Below, one piece after another: positions 1 through 7,456 of a stretch of DNA of 10,412 nt (the first letter of the stretch is position 1; each line of letters begins with the position of its first letter). The translations under genes and the position numbers were made by a program. The stretch is from Hamiltosporidium magnivora. Its lineage: Eukaryota; Microsporidia; Dubosqiidae. The stretch covers positions 1 to 10,412 of the forward strand of contig PITI01000596.1 in NCBI GenBank assembly GCA_004325065.1, given 5' to 3'. The notes under the pieces are model-generated. The model had not been told where the DNA came from and ran no database searches. It saw nothing but the letters and a program-made list of their open reading frames with translations.

Positions 1-303
1 ACAGTCGAAACAATTTCCTTTGATCGACGAAGAGGACTTGAGTCAGGACTAAATGCCGAAGAGAGCTGGGAGAGAGCGTCAATGGGTGTTATTATGAGAT
101 CAGAGGTGCATGAGGAACCAACACCCCCTTTAAAAGAAGCGAAAACAGAGGAAGATGGTGCCAAAAATTTTAAACCAAAATATAAAACCCCCTTTATTTT
201 ACAAGGAGGAACCACTTTAGAGGAACCGACCAATAACATAAATGAAGAGTCGGATTTGGAAGAAGAGACAATAGTGGTTAAAGAGGTAGAAGAAAACATA
301 TAA
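1..303 (+). CDS. C-terminal end of an unrecognised acidic protein (open at left edge)
   Basis: Frame 1 is open from the first base to the TAA at 301-303, giving 100 codons with no start required inside the window. The ATG at 82 is just the first internal methionine, and in-frame residues upstream of it (including SFDRRRGLESG) read like protein. The visible part is hydrophilic, with proline/lysine-rich stretches, then PFILQGG, then an acidic tail ending in VVKEVEENI. No signal peptide, membrane segment or known domain is visible. GC is roughly 40-45%, far above SF3B1 further right, which could mean a mobile or recently acquired origin. Its last 23 codons and 3' flank recur inverted at 2671-2776, so it belongs to a repeated family. 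I do not recognise the family; a transposon-encoded protein or a multicopy host protein are both possible. That it is coding is likely, but its function is unknown. Confidence 0.55.
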   Translation, partial: TVETISFDRRRGLESGLNAEESWERASMGVIMRSEVHEEPTPPLKEAKTEEDGAKNFKPKYKTPFILQGGTTLEEPTNNINEESDLEEETIVVKEVEENI

Positions 304-343
304 AAAATGGTAAAAATGTTTTAACCCAGAATTTTATTAAATA
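235..343 (+). repeat. Copy A of an inverted dispersed duplication
   Basis: This segment covers the last codons of the left-edge ORF plus about 40 bases of 3' flank. It aligns with the minus strand of 2671-2776. The first 62 aligned bases show 54 identities without gaps. After a short gapped stretch around the stop codon, the flank matches again (TTTTAA, then C or T, then CCAGAA, then TTATTAAATA). Similarity ends abruptly at the left boundary and fades after 343. Confidence 0.75.
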
Positions 344-469
344 ATATTCTAGCTTATTCCCTTTATCTTTCATAAATTATTATAAAAGAATATAATATAC
401 CCGATTTTTGTTATTCTAACACAAAATTTATTATTTCAGTTGACATTTATTTCATTTAATTATGAATTA

Positions 470-1020
470 TATTATTTCGGTACTTTTCCAAGAATTATTC
501 GCATTCTTTTCTGAGTTTATGACCTAGTCTTGCTTGCTGCTCTTTGCTATAATATAGAAAAAGGAATTCAAGGAAACTAAAATAGAAAAATACATTAAAA
601 TTTATTTTTTAATGCTTTTAATCAATTTTATCACAGATTTTCGGATATGCAATGCATTTTGGGTTTTTGACCTGGGTGTATATCAAGAAATTAGAAGATA
701 AGCCCACTAGTAGAGTTAGCAGTTGCCCATATGAGAAGCACGGTTTCCCTAAATCTATGCCACAAACTTACCCCGATTTGATTGTGATTATTTTATTGCA
801 ATTACAAATTTAAGTGATACGAGGAGTATAAACCTTTAAACTAAATGGTAAAATCGATGAACCGTTAAAGGGCGTAGAAACCGAATATATTACTCTTTAG
901 ATTTTCCATTTCACATTGTGGTTTTGATGACATTTCTTTAAGCTTTTCCTGCAGAAAGTCTCGCGCCGTTACAAAGTTTTTGTGAAAGTATGTTTCGGAG
1001 AAAATGATAGCTAACCCAAA
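470..1020 (-). pseudogene. Decayed piggyBac-like transposase fragment
   Basis: Reading the minus strand from 1020 downwards, one frame gives a protein-like open stretch (FSETYFHKNFVTARDFLQEK and onwards). It continues with FIDFTI, stop, FKGLYSS and then LLIWATANSTSGLIF, stop, FLDIHPGQKP. These resemble the piggyBac (DDE_Tnp_1_7) core: the IDE...FKGR motif around the first catalytic Asp, followed by the W...D..TGY...F.IYTG motif. Stops lie at 865-867, 841-843, 802-804, 793-795 and 691-693. Near 633 the similarity moves to another frame: LMYFSILVSLNSFFYIIAK resembles the Y.DN..TS segment, but the DN is lost. Further stops are at 602-604 and 524-526. The relic fades near 470, and no N-terminal part is recognised above 1020. 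The element is dead. The family call rests on motif order recalled from the family, not on a search, so it is moderate. Confidence 0.55.
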
Positions 1021-1790
1021 TTAAATATGAAAATTTGAAGCAGAATATCTGGTAAATCAGGTAAATTCGAAAAATTTTTTGGCTAAGTGACAAGTTCATT
1101 TCCCTTTATAATGATATCGATGAGTTTATGTGTTTTCGCTTGTATTTAAATTCGTAGTTTTCAACTAATATCGTTTAAATTTTTGTTGGTAGTGCTAATA
1201 CTGCAAACCCCAATTTCCTGATTATTTTTGTAATTTACAGGGAAAATTTTGAAAAAAAATCGATTCATTGCTTTAGCCGTGTTAGCATATCAAAGGTTAC
1301 CAGAAATGTGATAAATTGTACTTATCTTTATCAAATATCAGTTTTAAATATCTATAATTTTTTTTGCTAAAAGTCTAGCAGATGCATCTTTTTGTAGTAA
1401 AACTCAAATTATTGTTTTTGGTGTCAATTTCTTTAAAGCCAAGAAAATGAAAATCCAAGTCATACATTTACTTCATCACCCGGGCTTTGAAGTTGGCTAA
1501 CTGGCAAGTTTATCGAATAGACCAGACAAAAGAATTAAGGTTATTTTAAAATAACTTCAATTTCCTCATAAACCTTGTTATTTACGCTCAAGCCCTTAAT
1601 TGACTTCCTTATGTGTCATTGTATATTAGTCATATATTTAGGTTAACATCTTTGGAGAAGTTAGCTCATTCCCGATTTTAAAGATATTGCATTTTGAGAA
1701 GTCACCGGTTTGTAAATTCAACTAAAATCCTATGCTGAATGAGCTGCTTAGAGCCCCCCATTTAAAAATATTGCCGAATTCTTAGAAAAG
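1021..1790. other. Gene-less spacer between piggyBac relic and 30-bp array
   Basis: No persuasive reading frame or RNA gene is visible. Its first part may hold the unrecognisable N-terminal half of the piggyBac relic. The only clear structure is a perfect 16-bp AT palindrome at 1540-1555 (GTTATTTT followed by AAAATAAC), which in sequence this AT-rich may be chance. GC is about 30%, higher than in the SF3B1 gene. Confidence 0.5.
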
Positions 1791-1794
1791 GAAT

Positions 1795-2160
1795 AACAAG
1801 AGATAAATTAAAGATAAAATTAATAACGCATCTAAAGTATACTTGTAGCTAGTAAAACACGATTAGACTATTATACACTCTAATAACATCTTCTTCTTTA
1901 ATTAAGATTTTAAAAACACCTTTTAACTTAATACTCTCTATATCAACAACCTATTAACCTACTAAATCAATTTAATGACATCCTTTAATCGCTACTTCAT
2001 ATTTTAACACCCTTTAATACAATACAAACTAGCTCGACATTCTTTTATTTACCAGTTATATAATAACAATCTTTAATCTAAAAATCTGTACATTAACACC
2101 CCTTATAATAACTATACTGTTATTAACACCTTTTAATAAATCTAATAATAAAACCCTTTA
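1795..2160. repeat. Degenerate 30-bp tandem array, about 12 units
   Basis: A core close to AACACC(C)TTTAAT recurs with a fixed period. Unit starts are near 1795, 1825, 1856, 1885, 1915, 1945, 1976, 2006, 2036, 2065, 2095 and 2125, giving spacings of 29 to 31. The best units (starting 1915, 2006, 2095 and 2125) share the core nearly exactly. A second weak block, TACT or ATACT, sits about 18-20 bases into several units. The rest of each unit is divergent. Looser cores near 2151 and 2187 suggest the array once continued. It looks like an old minisatellite that has drifted. Because 30 is a multiple of 3, a former 10-residue protein repeat is also possible: a minus-strand frame reads LLKGV and IRGVNV ten residues apart, but it has stops. 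Confidence 0.65.
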
Positions 2161-2290
2161 GTTAATATACTTTCAAATTAAAAATAGACCCCTTTATATA
2201 AATTATAAAACCCATTTACTAAACCATAAACCGCTCATATATACACTTACATTAATATTTAAACGTATAGAAACTAGAAAAATATTGCAA

Positions 2291-2296
2291 TTTATT
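2291..2296 (-). promoter_or_regulatory. Possible polyadenylation signal of the 2299-2556 ORF
   Basis: AATAAA on the minus strand begins three bases past the stop codon, and short 3' ends of this kind are known in compact eukaryotic genomes. The motif is frequent by chance in sequence this rich in A and T, so the call is weak. Confidence 0.25.
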
Positions 2297-2298
2297 TT

Positions 2299-2556
2299 CT
2301 ACCACGAAATACATTTTTTTCTTTTCAATGACTCAAAAAACAAACGATTTTCTTTATTTTCAGATTTAAATTTATCAATTTGTTGAGTTAATAAATCAAA
2401 GTCATCAAATACTTTCATAGAAAATACATCTGATCTTTTTCTTACAATAGCTCCATAAATATAATATATATTTCTTTCTTCATTTAAATCATTTAAAAAT
2501 TCCAAAATACCTAAAATTCTCGCTTTTTTATTTGAATTATCAATAGATTCTTGCAT
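2299..2556 (-). CDS. Small protein, possibly a beta-type prefoldin subunit
   Basis: Taking the first in-frame ATG (2554-2556) gives 85 residues, ending in a TAG at 2299-2301. The frame stays open upstream to a TAA at 2659-2661, but that part has no ATG, only TTG codons. The true N-terminus may therefore be longer if a frameshift (for example at the T-run near 2587) or an intron is hidden. Residues 10-27 could be a helix. RNIYYIYGAIVRK (about 28-40) fits the beta-hairpin pattern of prefoldin beta subunits (compare VYKLVGPVLV or MYEGVGRMFI), and residues 46-80 form a charged, probably coiled helix. Prefoldin hands nascent actin and tubulin to the cytosolic chaperonin. Family beta subunits have a longer first helix, so this one looks short. 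It is transcribed divergently from SF3B1. The frame is probably a real gene; the prefoldin assignment is tentative and comes from pattern alone. Confidence 0.45.
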   Translation of the reverse strand: MQESIDNSNKKARILGILEFLNDLNEERNIYYIYGAIVRKRSDVFSMKVFDDFDLLTQQIDKFKSENKENRLFFESLKRKKCISW

Positions 2557-2670
2557 TGAGGTATCTTTTTTTATAGGAGGAAGGGTTTTTTTTCTATCAA
2601 AATTACATTTATAATAATTTTGAAATTCCAAATACAAATTTATTATAAAAAAGTCATTTTAAAACAGTTT

Positions 2671-2776
2671 TATTTAATAAATTTCTGGATTAAAATAATT
2701 TTCATATTTTATAATTTTCTTCTATCTCTTTAACCACCATTTCTTCTTCTTCTAACTCCAACTCTTCATTTATGTT
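2671..2776 (-). pseudogene. Copy B: truncated inverted copy of the 1-303 ORF's 3' end
   Basis: The minus strand reads NINEELELEEEEMVVKEIEEN, then YKI and a TGA at 2702-2704, against NINEESDLEEETIVVKEVEEN, then I and a stop in copy A. Codon differences are synonymous or mostly conservative (D/E, I/M, V/I), and the acidic character is kept. A one-base shift near the end moves the stop. About 30 bases of 3' flank also match, down to 2671. Above 2776 the frame has no ATG before a stop and no similarity to copy A, so this is a gene tail without a body. It sits between the divergent 2299-2556 ORF and SF3B1. Its short length and lack of a start point to a relic of duplication. Confidence 0.65.
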
Positions 2777-2933
2777 TATAGAAAACTGTAGATATTTTAT
2801 AAAAAAAATAATTTATAACTCAGATGTAAATTTAAAATAAATTAAAAGATTTATAATTATTAAACTGATATTTTCTTATAATGAATATTTTATTTATTAG
2901 AAGTTTTTTATGAGATTATATTTATACTAAATT
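2777..2933. promoter_or_regulatory. SF3B1 upstream region, no distinct motif
   Basis: This is the spacer between copy B and the SF3B1 ATG and must hold the SF3B1 promoter. It is almost pure A and T, so TATA-like strings (for example TATAAT at 2877-2882) carry no weight. An in-frame TAA at 2928-2930 lies just before the start codon, which fixes ATG 2934 as the first possible start. Confidence 0.3.
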
Positions 2934-5717
2934 ATGGCAAGATACAAGTACCCTTTAATACAAATGAAGAATGGTAAGTCAGAATTTTTAATAAAAGTAA
3001 AGAAAAAAGATACTAAAAGTGAGTGGGAAGACGAGGTGGAAGAAGTAGGGGTGGTTGAGAAAATATCACAAACACCTAGAACTACAACACAAACAAAGAG
3101 AATGATGTGGGATCAGACACCTGTTGGTAGAATAAAAAACGGTAATTTTGATACTATTTGTTCGTATGGTTTATCTTCGAAATGGGATTTGAAACCAAAT
3201 TCGGATAAATTTTTTATTAAAGAAAATGTAGAATTTAATTTAAAAGAAATAATAAAAATTGTACCGAGAGATATATTTAAAGTGTTGGAACCGCCTTTAT
3301 GGTATTTGGATAATAAAAAAGAAGAAAATTTTATAACTGATTTAGAACTTCCTTGTTATAAAGCCGAAGATTATCAATTGTTTAATCAACTTATATTAAA
3401 CATTGGTAGTGAAAGTTTTGAAATAGAAATTTTAAAAAATTTGATTTGTTTAAAAAACGGAGAAAAAAAAGAAGTAAAAAATGCGAAAAAAAAACTTCTA
3501 AAAATTTATGGTAAAAACAAATTTCTATATGAAAAAATCACTTCAATTTTGATATCTTCTTTATTAAATGATATTGAAAAATTGAAATATTTAGAATTTT
3601 TAAAGATTTTAATAGAATATTCTGATGAATGTTTTTTTCTTAAGGATTTTATGATAATTATGGCAACTTTTATTTTAGGAAAATATTTCAGACTTCATAA
3701 AATTTGTATTGAAATATTTTATTTAATTTTTACGAAACACGATCATAATTTTGTTCTTTTACTATTTGAAGATGAAATAAAATGTAAAAATGAAATTTAC
3801 ACAAAAAATATTTCATTTATAATTTATTTAATGATAAATTTTTATGACTTGAAATCTTTAACTTTATTTTTCAAATCTCTAAATAAAAGTAAATATAATA
3901 AAGCCAATGAATTGCTTGCTGAGATTTTTGTACAATATACATTAAAACATAGAAATATTGATTTTAAATTTTTAGTAAAAGTAATTTTAAAATTACTTAA
4001 AAAGGAAAATGAATTTTTAAAAGTAAAAGGATGTGAAATTTTAAATTTGGCTATTTATAAGTCAACTGATTCAGATATATTCTTAGATATTATAGATTAT
4101 ATTTATAGAGAATGTCATAATGTGTCTACTAAGGTATTTGTAAATTATTTAAATGTTTTAGCAACATTTAGAGAGAAATTTGAAATTGAAAACTTTAAAA
4201 TTGAAATTTTTTTTAGAATTAATAAATTAATTTATAAACGATTTTATTTTGAAAAATGTTTAGAAATTTACAGAAAAATTTGTTTAATTATAGAAAAAGA
4301 AGATTCGTTTTATTTTTTACAAAAGCATTTTAAACTGATTTTGACGACAAAAAAAATTAAGAATTTGCAACTTTTATTGGAAAAGGTATTAAAAAATCCT
4401 AAAAATATAAATATTGTTTTTGAAATGTACAGGAACGAAAGTGAAGTTCTAAGGAATCTAATTAGTAAAGTTATTGTGAAAATAGATGATTTATATATTG
4501 GGGATGTCCAGATGAATGATTATTTTGATTGTTTAAATTTTTCTTTGTCTAAAAATGATATTTTTACAATTAAAAATCTTGAAATTTTAATTAAAAAATC
4601 GAATTATCAATACGTTTGGATAAAAAAATTCTTTGAAATATTCATATCTGAATTTATTCAGAGAGATTACCAAATAAAAATATACGGAACACAAAAAGTT
4701 TCCAAAATAATTGCATTTTTAGAGAAAGATGATATACTTTTACTTTATAGCTTACTAATAGAAAATCTGAAAGATGAAAATTCTGAAATTTTTTTAGAAT
4801 CAATTTTGAATTGTCTTTTAAAAATTTGTCAAAGAAAAATTCAGAATACAAAAGAATTGGTTTTAAATCTTACAATTCTCATAAAAAATAGAAATAAAAA
4901 TGTACAAGAAAATATTTTAAAAATATTAAAGTTTCTTTGTAAAGAAGAAAGTAACGAATGTGAAAATATACACAGTAAAGAATGGTTGAGAATCGTTTAT
5001 GGAATTATAGATATTTTAGATTCTCCAAGTAAAAATATAAGAGTTTTGGCTTCTGAATGCATAGGATATATTTCTATTAATATTGGCCCACAAGATATAT
5101 TAAATATTTTAATGAATAGTTTAAAAACATTGGATAGAAATCAAAGAAATACAACCTGTCTTGCAATATCTATTTTAGCAGATTATTGTGGTTTATTTAC
5201 TGTTTTACCAACTCTTTTAACTGATTATTCTATTCCAGAAAGTATAATCCAACATGGAATTTTAAAGTCTATTTCAATGATATTTGGGAGAGTAAATATC
5301 AAAGGAAGAGATTATATACCATGTTTAATAAATATTATTGAAGATAGTCTTTCAGAAAAAGATATTGTACATCGACAGTTAGGAATGATATGTGTCAAAA
5401 GCATTGTTTTGAGCTGCAAATCACCAAATATAAACCAAGATTTATTAATCCATCTTTTTAATTACGTATTTCCAAATATATTTGAAACTTCTGTTTATTT
5501 AGAAGATATTTTTTTTCAATGTATGGAAGTTTTCTGCTTGAAAATGGATCCTCTAATTTTAATACAATATTTAGTTCAGGGATTATTCCACCCCGCCAAA
5601 AGAGTTAGAAATAAATATTTCAAAATATTAGAAATGGTAGAAAAATATCGACCTGATTCATTTATTACTGCGTTTTCGTATGACGAAGATGCTTTCTTAA
5701 ATTATGAGATTTTTTGA
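2934..5717 (+). CDS. SF3B1: Splicing factor 3B subunit 1 (SF3b155/Hsh155)
   Basis: This is the HEAT-repeat scaffold of SF3b in U2 snRNP, nuclear. It clamps the branch-site/U2 duplex and binds SF3b130, PHF5A/Rds3 and p14. It has 927 residues, near yeast Hsh155 (971) and well below human (1304). The N-terminus holds a single UHM-ligand-like WDQTP (59-63) after a basic stretch, and a TP site at 47-48. FKVLEPPLWY (115-124) matches the human YKVLPPPAGY segment next to the p14-binding region, and LPCYKAEDYQLFNQLI (139-154) starts the HEAT superhelix. Residues about 170-640 are highly diverged, AT-driven (K, N, I, F) helices. From 645 similarity is strong: KNVQEN (655-660), KEWLRI (682-687), GPQDIL (718-723), FTVLP (755-759), DIVHRQ (810-815), YVFPNIFETS (844-853) and QGLFHPAKRVR (882-892). 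The frame is intact and intronless and ends TGA TAA. No other family fits. Confidence 0.97.
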   Translation: MARYKYPLIQMKNGKSEFLIKVKKKDTKSEWEDEVEEVGVVEKISQTPRTTTQTKRMMWDQTPVGRIKNGNFDTICSYGLSSKWDLKPNSDKFFIKENVEFNLKEIIKIVPRDIFKVLEPPLWYLDNKKEENFITDLELPCYKAEDYQLFNQLILNIGSESFEIEILKNLICLKNGEKKEVKNAKKKLLKIYGKNKFLYEKITSILISSLLNDIEKLKYLEFLKILIEYSDECFFLKDFMIIMATFILGKYFRLHKICIEIFYLIFTKHDHNFVLLLFEDEIKCKNEIYTKNISFIIYLMINFYDLKSLTLFFKSLNKSKYNKANELLAEIFVQYTLKHRNIDFKFLVKVILKLLKKENEFLKVKGCEILNLAIYKSTDSDIFLDIIDYIYRECHNVSTKVFVNYLNVLATFREKFEIENFKIEIFFRINKLIYKRFYFEKCLEIYRKICLIIEKEDSFYFLQKHFKLILTTKKIKNLQLLLEKVLKNPKNINIVFEMYRNESEVLRNLISKVIVKIDDLYIGDVQMNDYFDCLNFSLSKNDIFTIKNLEILIKKSNYQYVWIKKFFEIFISEFIQRDYQIKIYGTQKVSKIIAFLEKDDILLLYSLLIENLKDENSEIFLESILNCLLKICQRKIQNTKELVLNLTILIKNRNKNVQENILKILKFLCKEESNECENIHSKEWLRIVYGIIDILDSPSKNIRVLASECIGYISINIGPQDILNILMNSLKTLDRNQRNTTCLAISILADYCGLFTVLPTLLTDYSIPESIIQHGILKSISMIFGRVNIKGRDYIPCLINIIEDSLSEKDIVHRQLGMICVKSIVLSCKSPNINQDLLIHLFNYVFPNIFETSVYLEDIFFQCMEVFCLKMDPLILIQYLVQGLFHPAKRVRNKYFKILEMVEKYRPDSFITAFSYDEDAFLNYEIF

Positions 5718-5764
5718 TAAATTTACTTGGGAAATATTAAGATTTCTGATGATTTGCTTGGTTA

Positions 5765-5770
5765 AATAAA
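5765..5770 (+). promoter_or_regulatory. Possible SF3B1 polyadenylation signal
   Basis: AATAAA lies 48 bases beyond the SF3B1 stop codon, a plausible distance. The hexamer is common by chance at this base composition. Confidence 0.25.
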
Positions 5771-6492
5771 TTTCTTTTATTAAAATTTATATCTTTTTTG
5801 CTTATAACAATGAATTTTTGTTCTTTTTTCGTTGCTTTCATTCTGATCTTTTTATATAAGTAGGAACTACTCTGATAGATTTAAACTTAAGAAAACGAAT
5901 TTATTAGACTAAAAACTGACAAGATTCTGTAAAATTGAACTGAAAATAATGTCCTTGTCCACCTTAATTAAAGATAGAAACAATATTTGAAAAATTTTGC
6001 ACAAATGATCATACAAGCTCATGAAAAATTACATCATAAAATTGGAGTATGCTCAAATATCAATGTAATAGAAGGAATACAGACATGACCGGTAGAATAT
6101 TTTAGAGTATAAAATAGTAAAAAGAATTGTAATTGATTATTTAATTATTGAGCTAATATCTTGAATTAGCATCACCTTCTATATTAATCTGAGAATTAAT
6201 TACTCATATAAAATAAAAAAAGCTTAGAGAATATACGTATGACGCAAAATTTTTGTGTGAATTATTTGATAACAAAGTTTTTGATCAAATTAATTGAATA
6301 ATCGTATATATATCGAATTTAACGACCGGATGTGGAAAAATAATTTTTCACCGAAAATATAGACAAATACGAGGTCTTGTTGTTTTAATCACAAAATAAA
6401 CTCATGGTCGTTTAAACGGCAAATCCAAAAAGAGAATTCACAAATCAAACCTTTCCAAAGGCCTCAAAAAAAATTTGAACCGAGGACCTTGT

Positions 6493-6520
6493 TTTATTCA
6501 AAGCAACTGGTTTGAATAAA
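6493..6520. repeat. Perfect 10-bp hairpin
   Basis: TTTATTCAAA at 6493-6502 and TTTGAATAAA at 6511-6520 are exact reverse complements around the 8-base loop GCAACTGG. No U-run or gene end adjoins it, and its role is unknown. Confidence 0.6.
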
Positions 6521-7433
6521 TCTTGGCACTGATTAAATTAATATTCTGCTATAAGATATGATTTTAGCAAAATCTGGGAAAAAAGAAAAATTTATCGGTG
6601 TATGTGTAAAAAAAACACCGAAAAATAAAGAGAAAAACAATTTAACAATAAAAATATTTATAAAAAATACGGGTGGATCATTATAGATCAATCGAATCTG
6701 CCAAATTCGAGAATCTCAAACCATAATATATTTGAATCTTTGCTTTCTACTCTGTAAGAGAATAATAAAACCGTAATATAGAATAAACATTTTTCTCTTT
6801 TTATATTCCCTGACTATATTTCTTGCTTTAAAAAATATTTATAAAATTTTTTGTTTCGGACCTACAAAGCGATATTGTTCTAGCTTTGGTTTTTCTAGTA
6901 GTTAAAACTGTCTAAACAAACTTTATAATGTTGGAAATCACATATTTTATTAAAAATACTAGAGTTTTCTGTTATACTGCCATTAAAATTTTAAATTTTC
7001 AAAGAAGTACCACTTTTAAGCTTTCCTTTGAAAAATCCTTTATACGACAAAAAAAACGTATATTGGAACTTTGAAGTGCAACAATATTCTTTCTCTTAAT
7101 TATATCTATGTACTTCATATAAAAATCACCAGATATTGAGGAATCTATAAAAAATATCGATATTTCCTTATTACGGTTCAGTCATAATAAATAGTCTTAA
7201 AACAACCTGAAAGCATATGAATTGATTTTGAAAAAATACATGCCTTTATCTTCGTGAATATGTGATAAAACAATGGAAAAAACAACCATGTGCAAACTGG
7301 TCTTGTATTTCAGTCTATATACAATCAAAATCATATTTAAGATCCTTAGTAACGGTAATCCATAACAAAAACAATTAAAAAAAACTCTGTAAAATCTTGG
7401 TTTTCAACTCTCATATTTGTGTTTTGTATAGAT

Positions 7434-7456
7434 CTATTGTGTTTAAATCACAATAG
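7434..7456. repeat. Perfect 8-bp hairpin
   Basis: CTATTGTG at 7434-7441 and CACAATAG at 7449-7456 pair exactly around the loop TTTAAAT. It lies in gene-less DNA with no neighbouring feature to explain it. Confidence 0.55.

Noticed and set aside
652..813. 53-codon plus-strand ORF starting at an ATG
   Set aside because: It lies opposite the piggyBac-like relic, whose motifs are on the minus strand; no similarity recognised.
1795..2160. CRISPR-like appearance of the 30-bp array (short repeats, variable spacers)
   Set aside because: The repeats are degenerate, the conserved core is just about 13 bases, no Cas genes are near, and the window is eukaryotic.
4654..4851. 65-codon minus-strand open frame inside SF3B1
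   Set aside because: Antisense shadow of a strongly supported gene, with no protein-like features of its own.
6460..6540. tRNA-like T-loop string (GGTTCAAATT on the minus strand)
   Set aside because: The T-stem does not close and no D-arm, anticodon arm or acceptor stem fits; the nearby pairing is one simple 10-bp hairpin.
6675..6760. Plus-strand WIIIDQSNL string faintly like a reverse transcriptase motif
   Set aside because: The following residues do not continue any RT motif, and a stop follows soon; too weak to claim.
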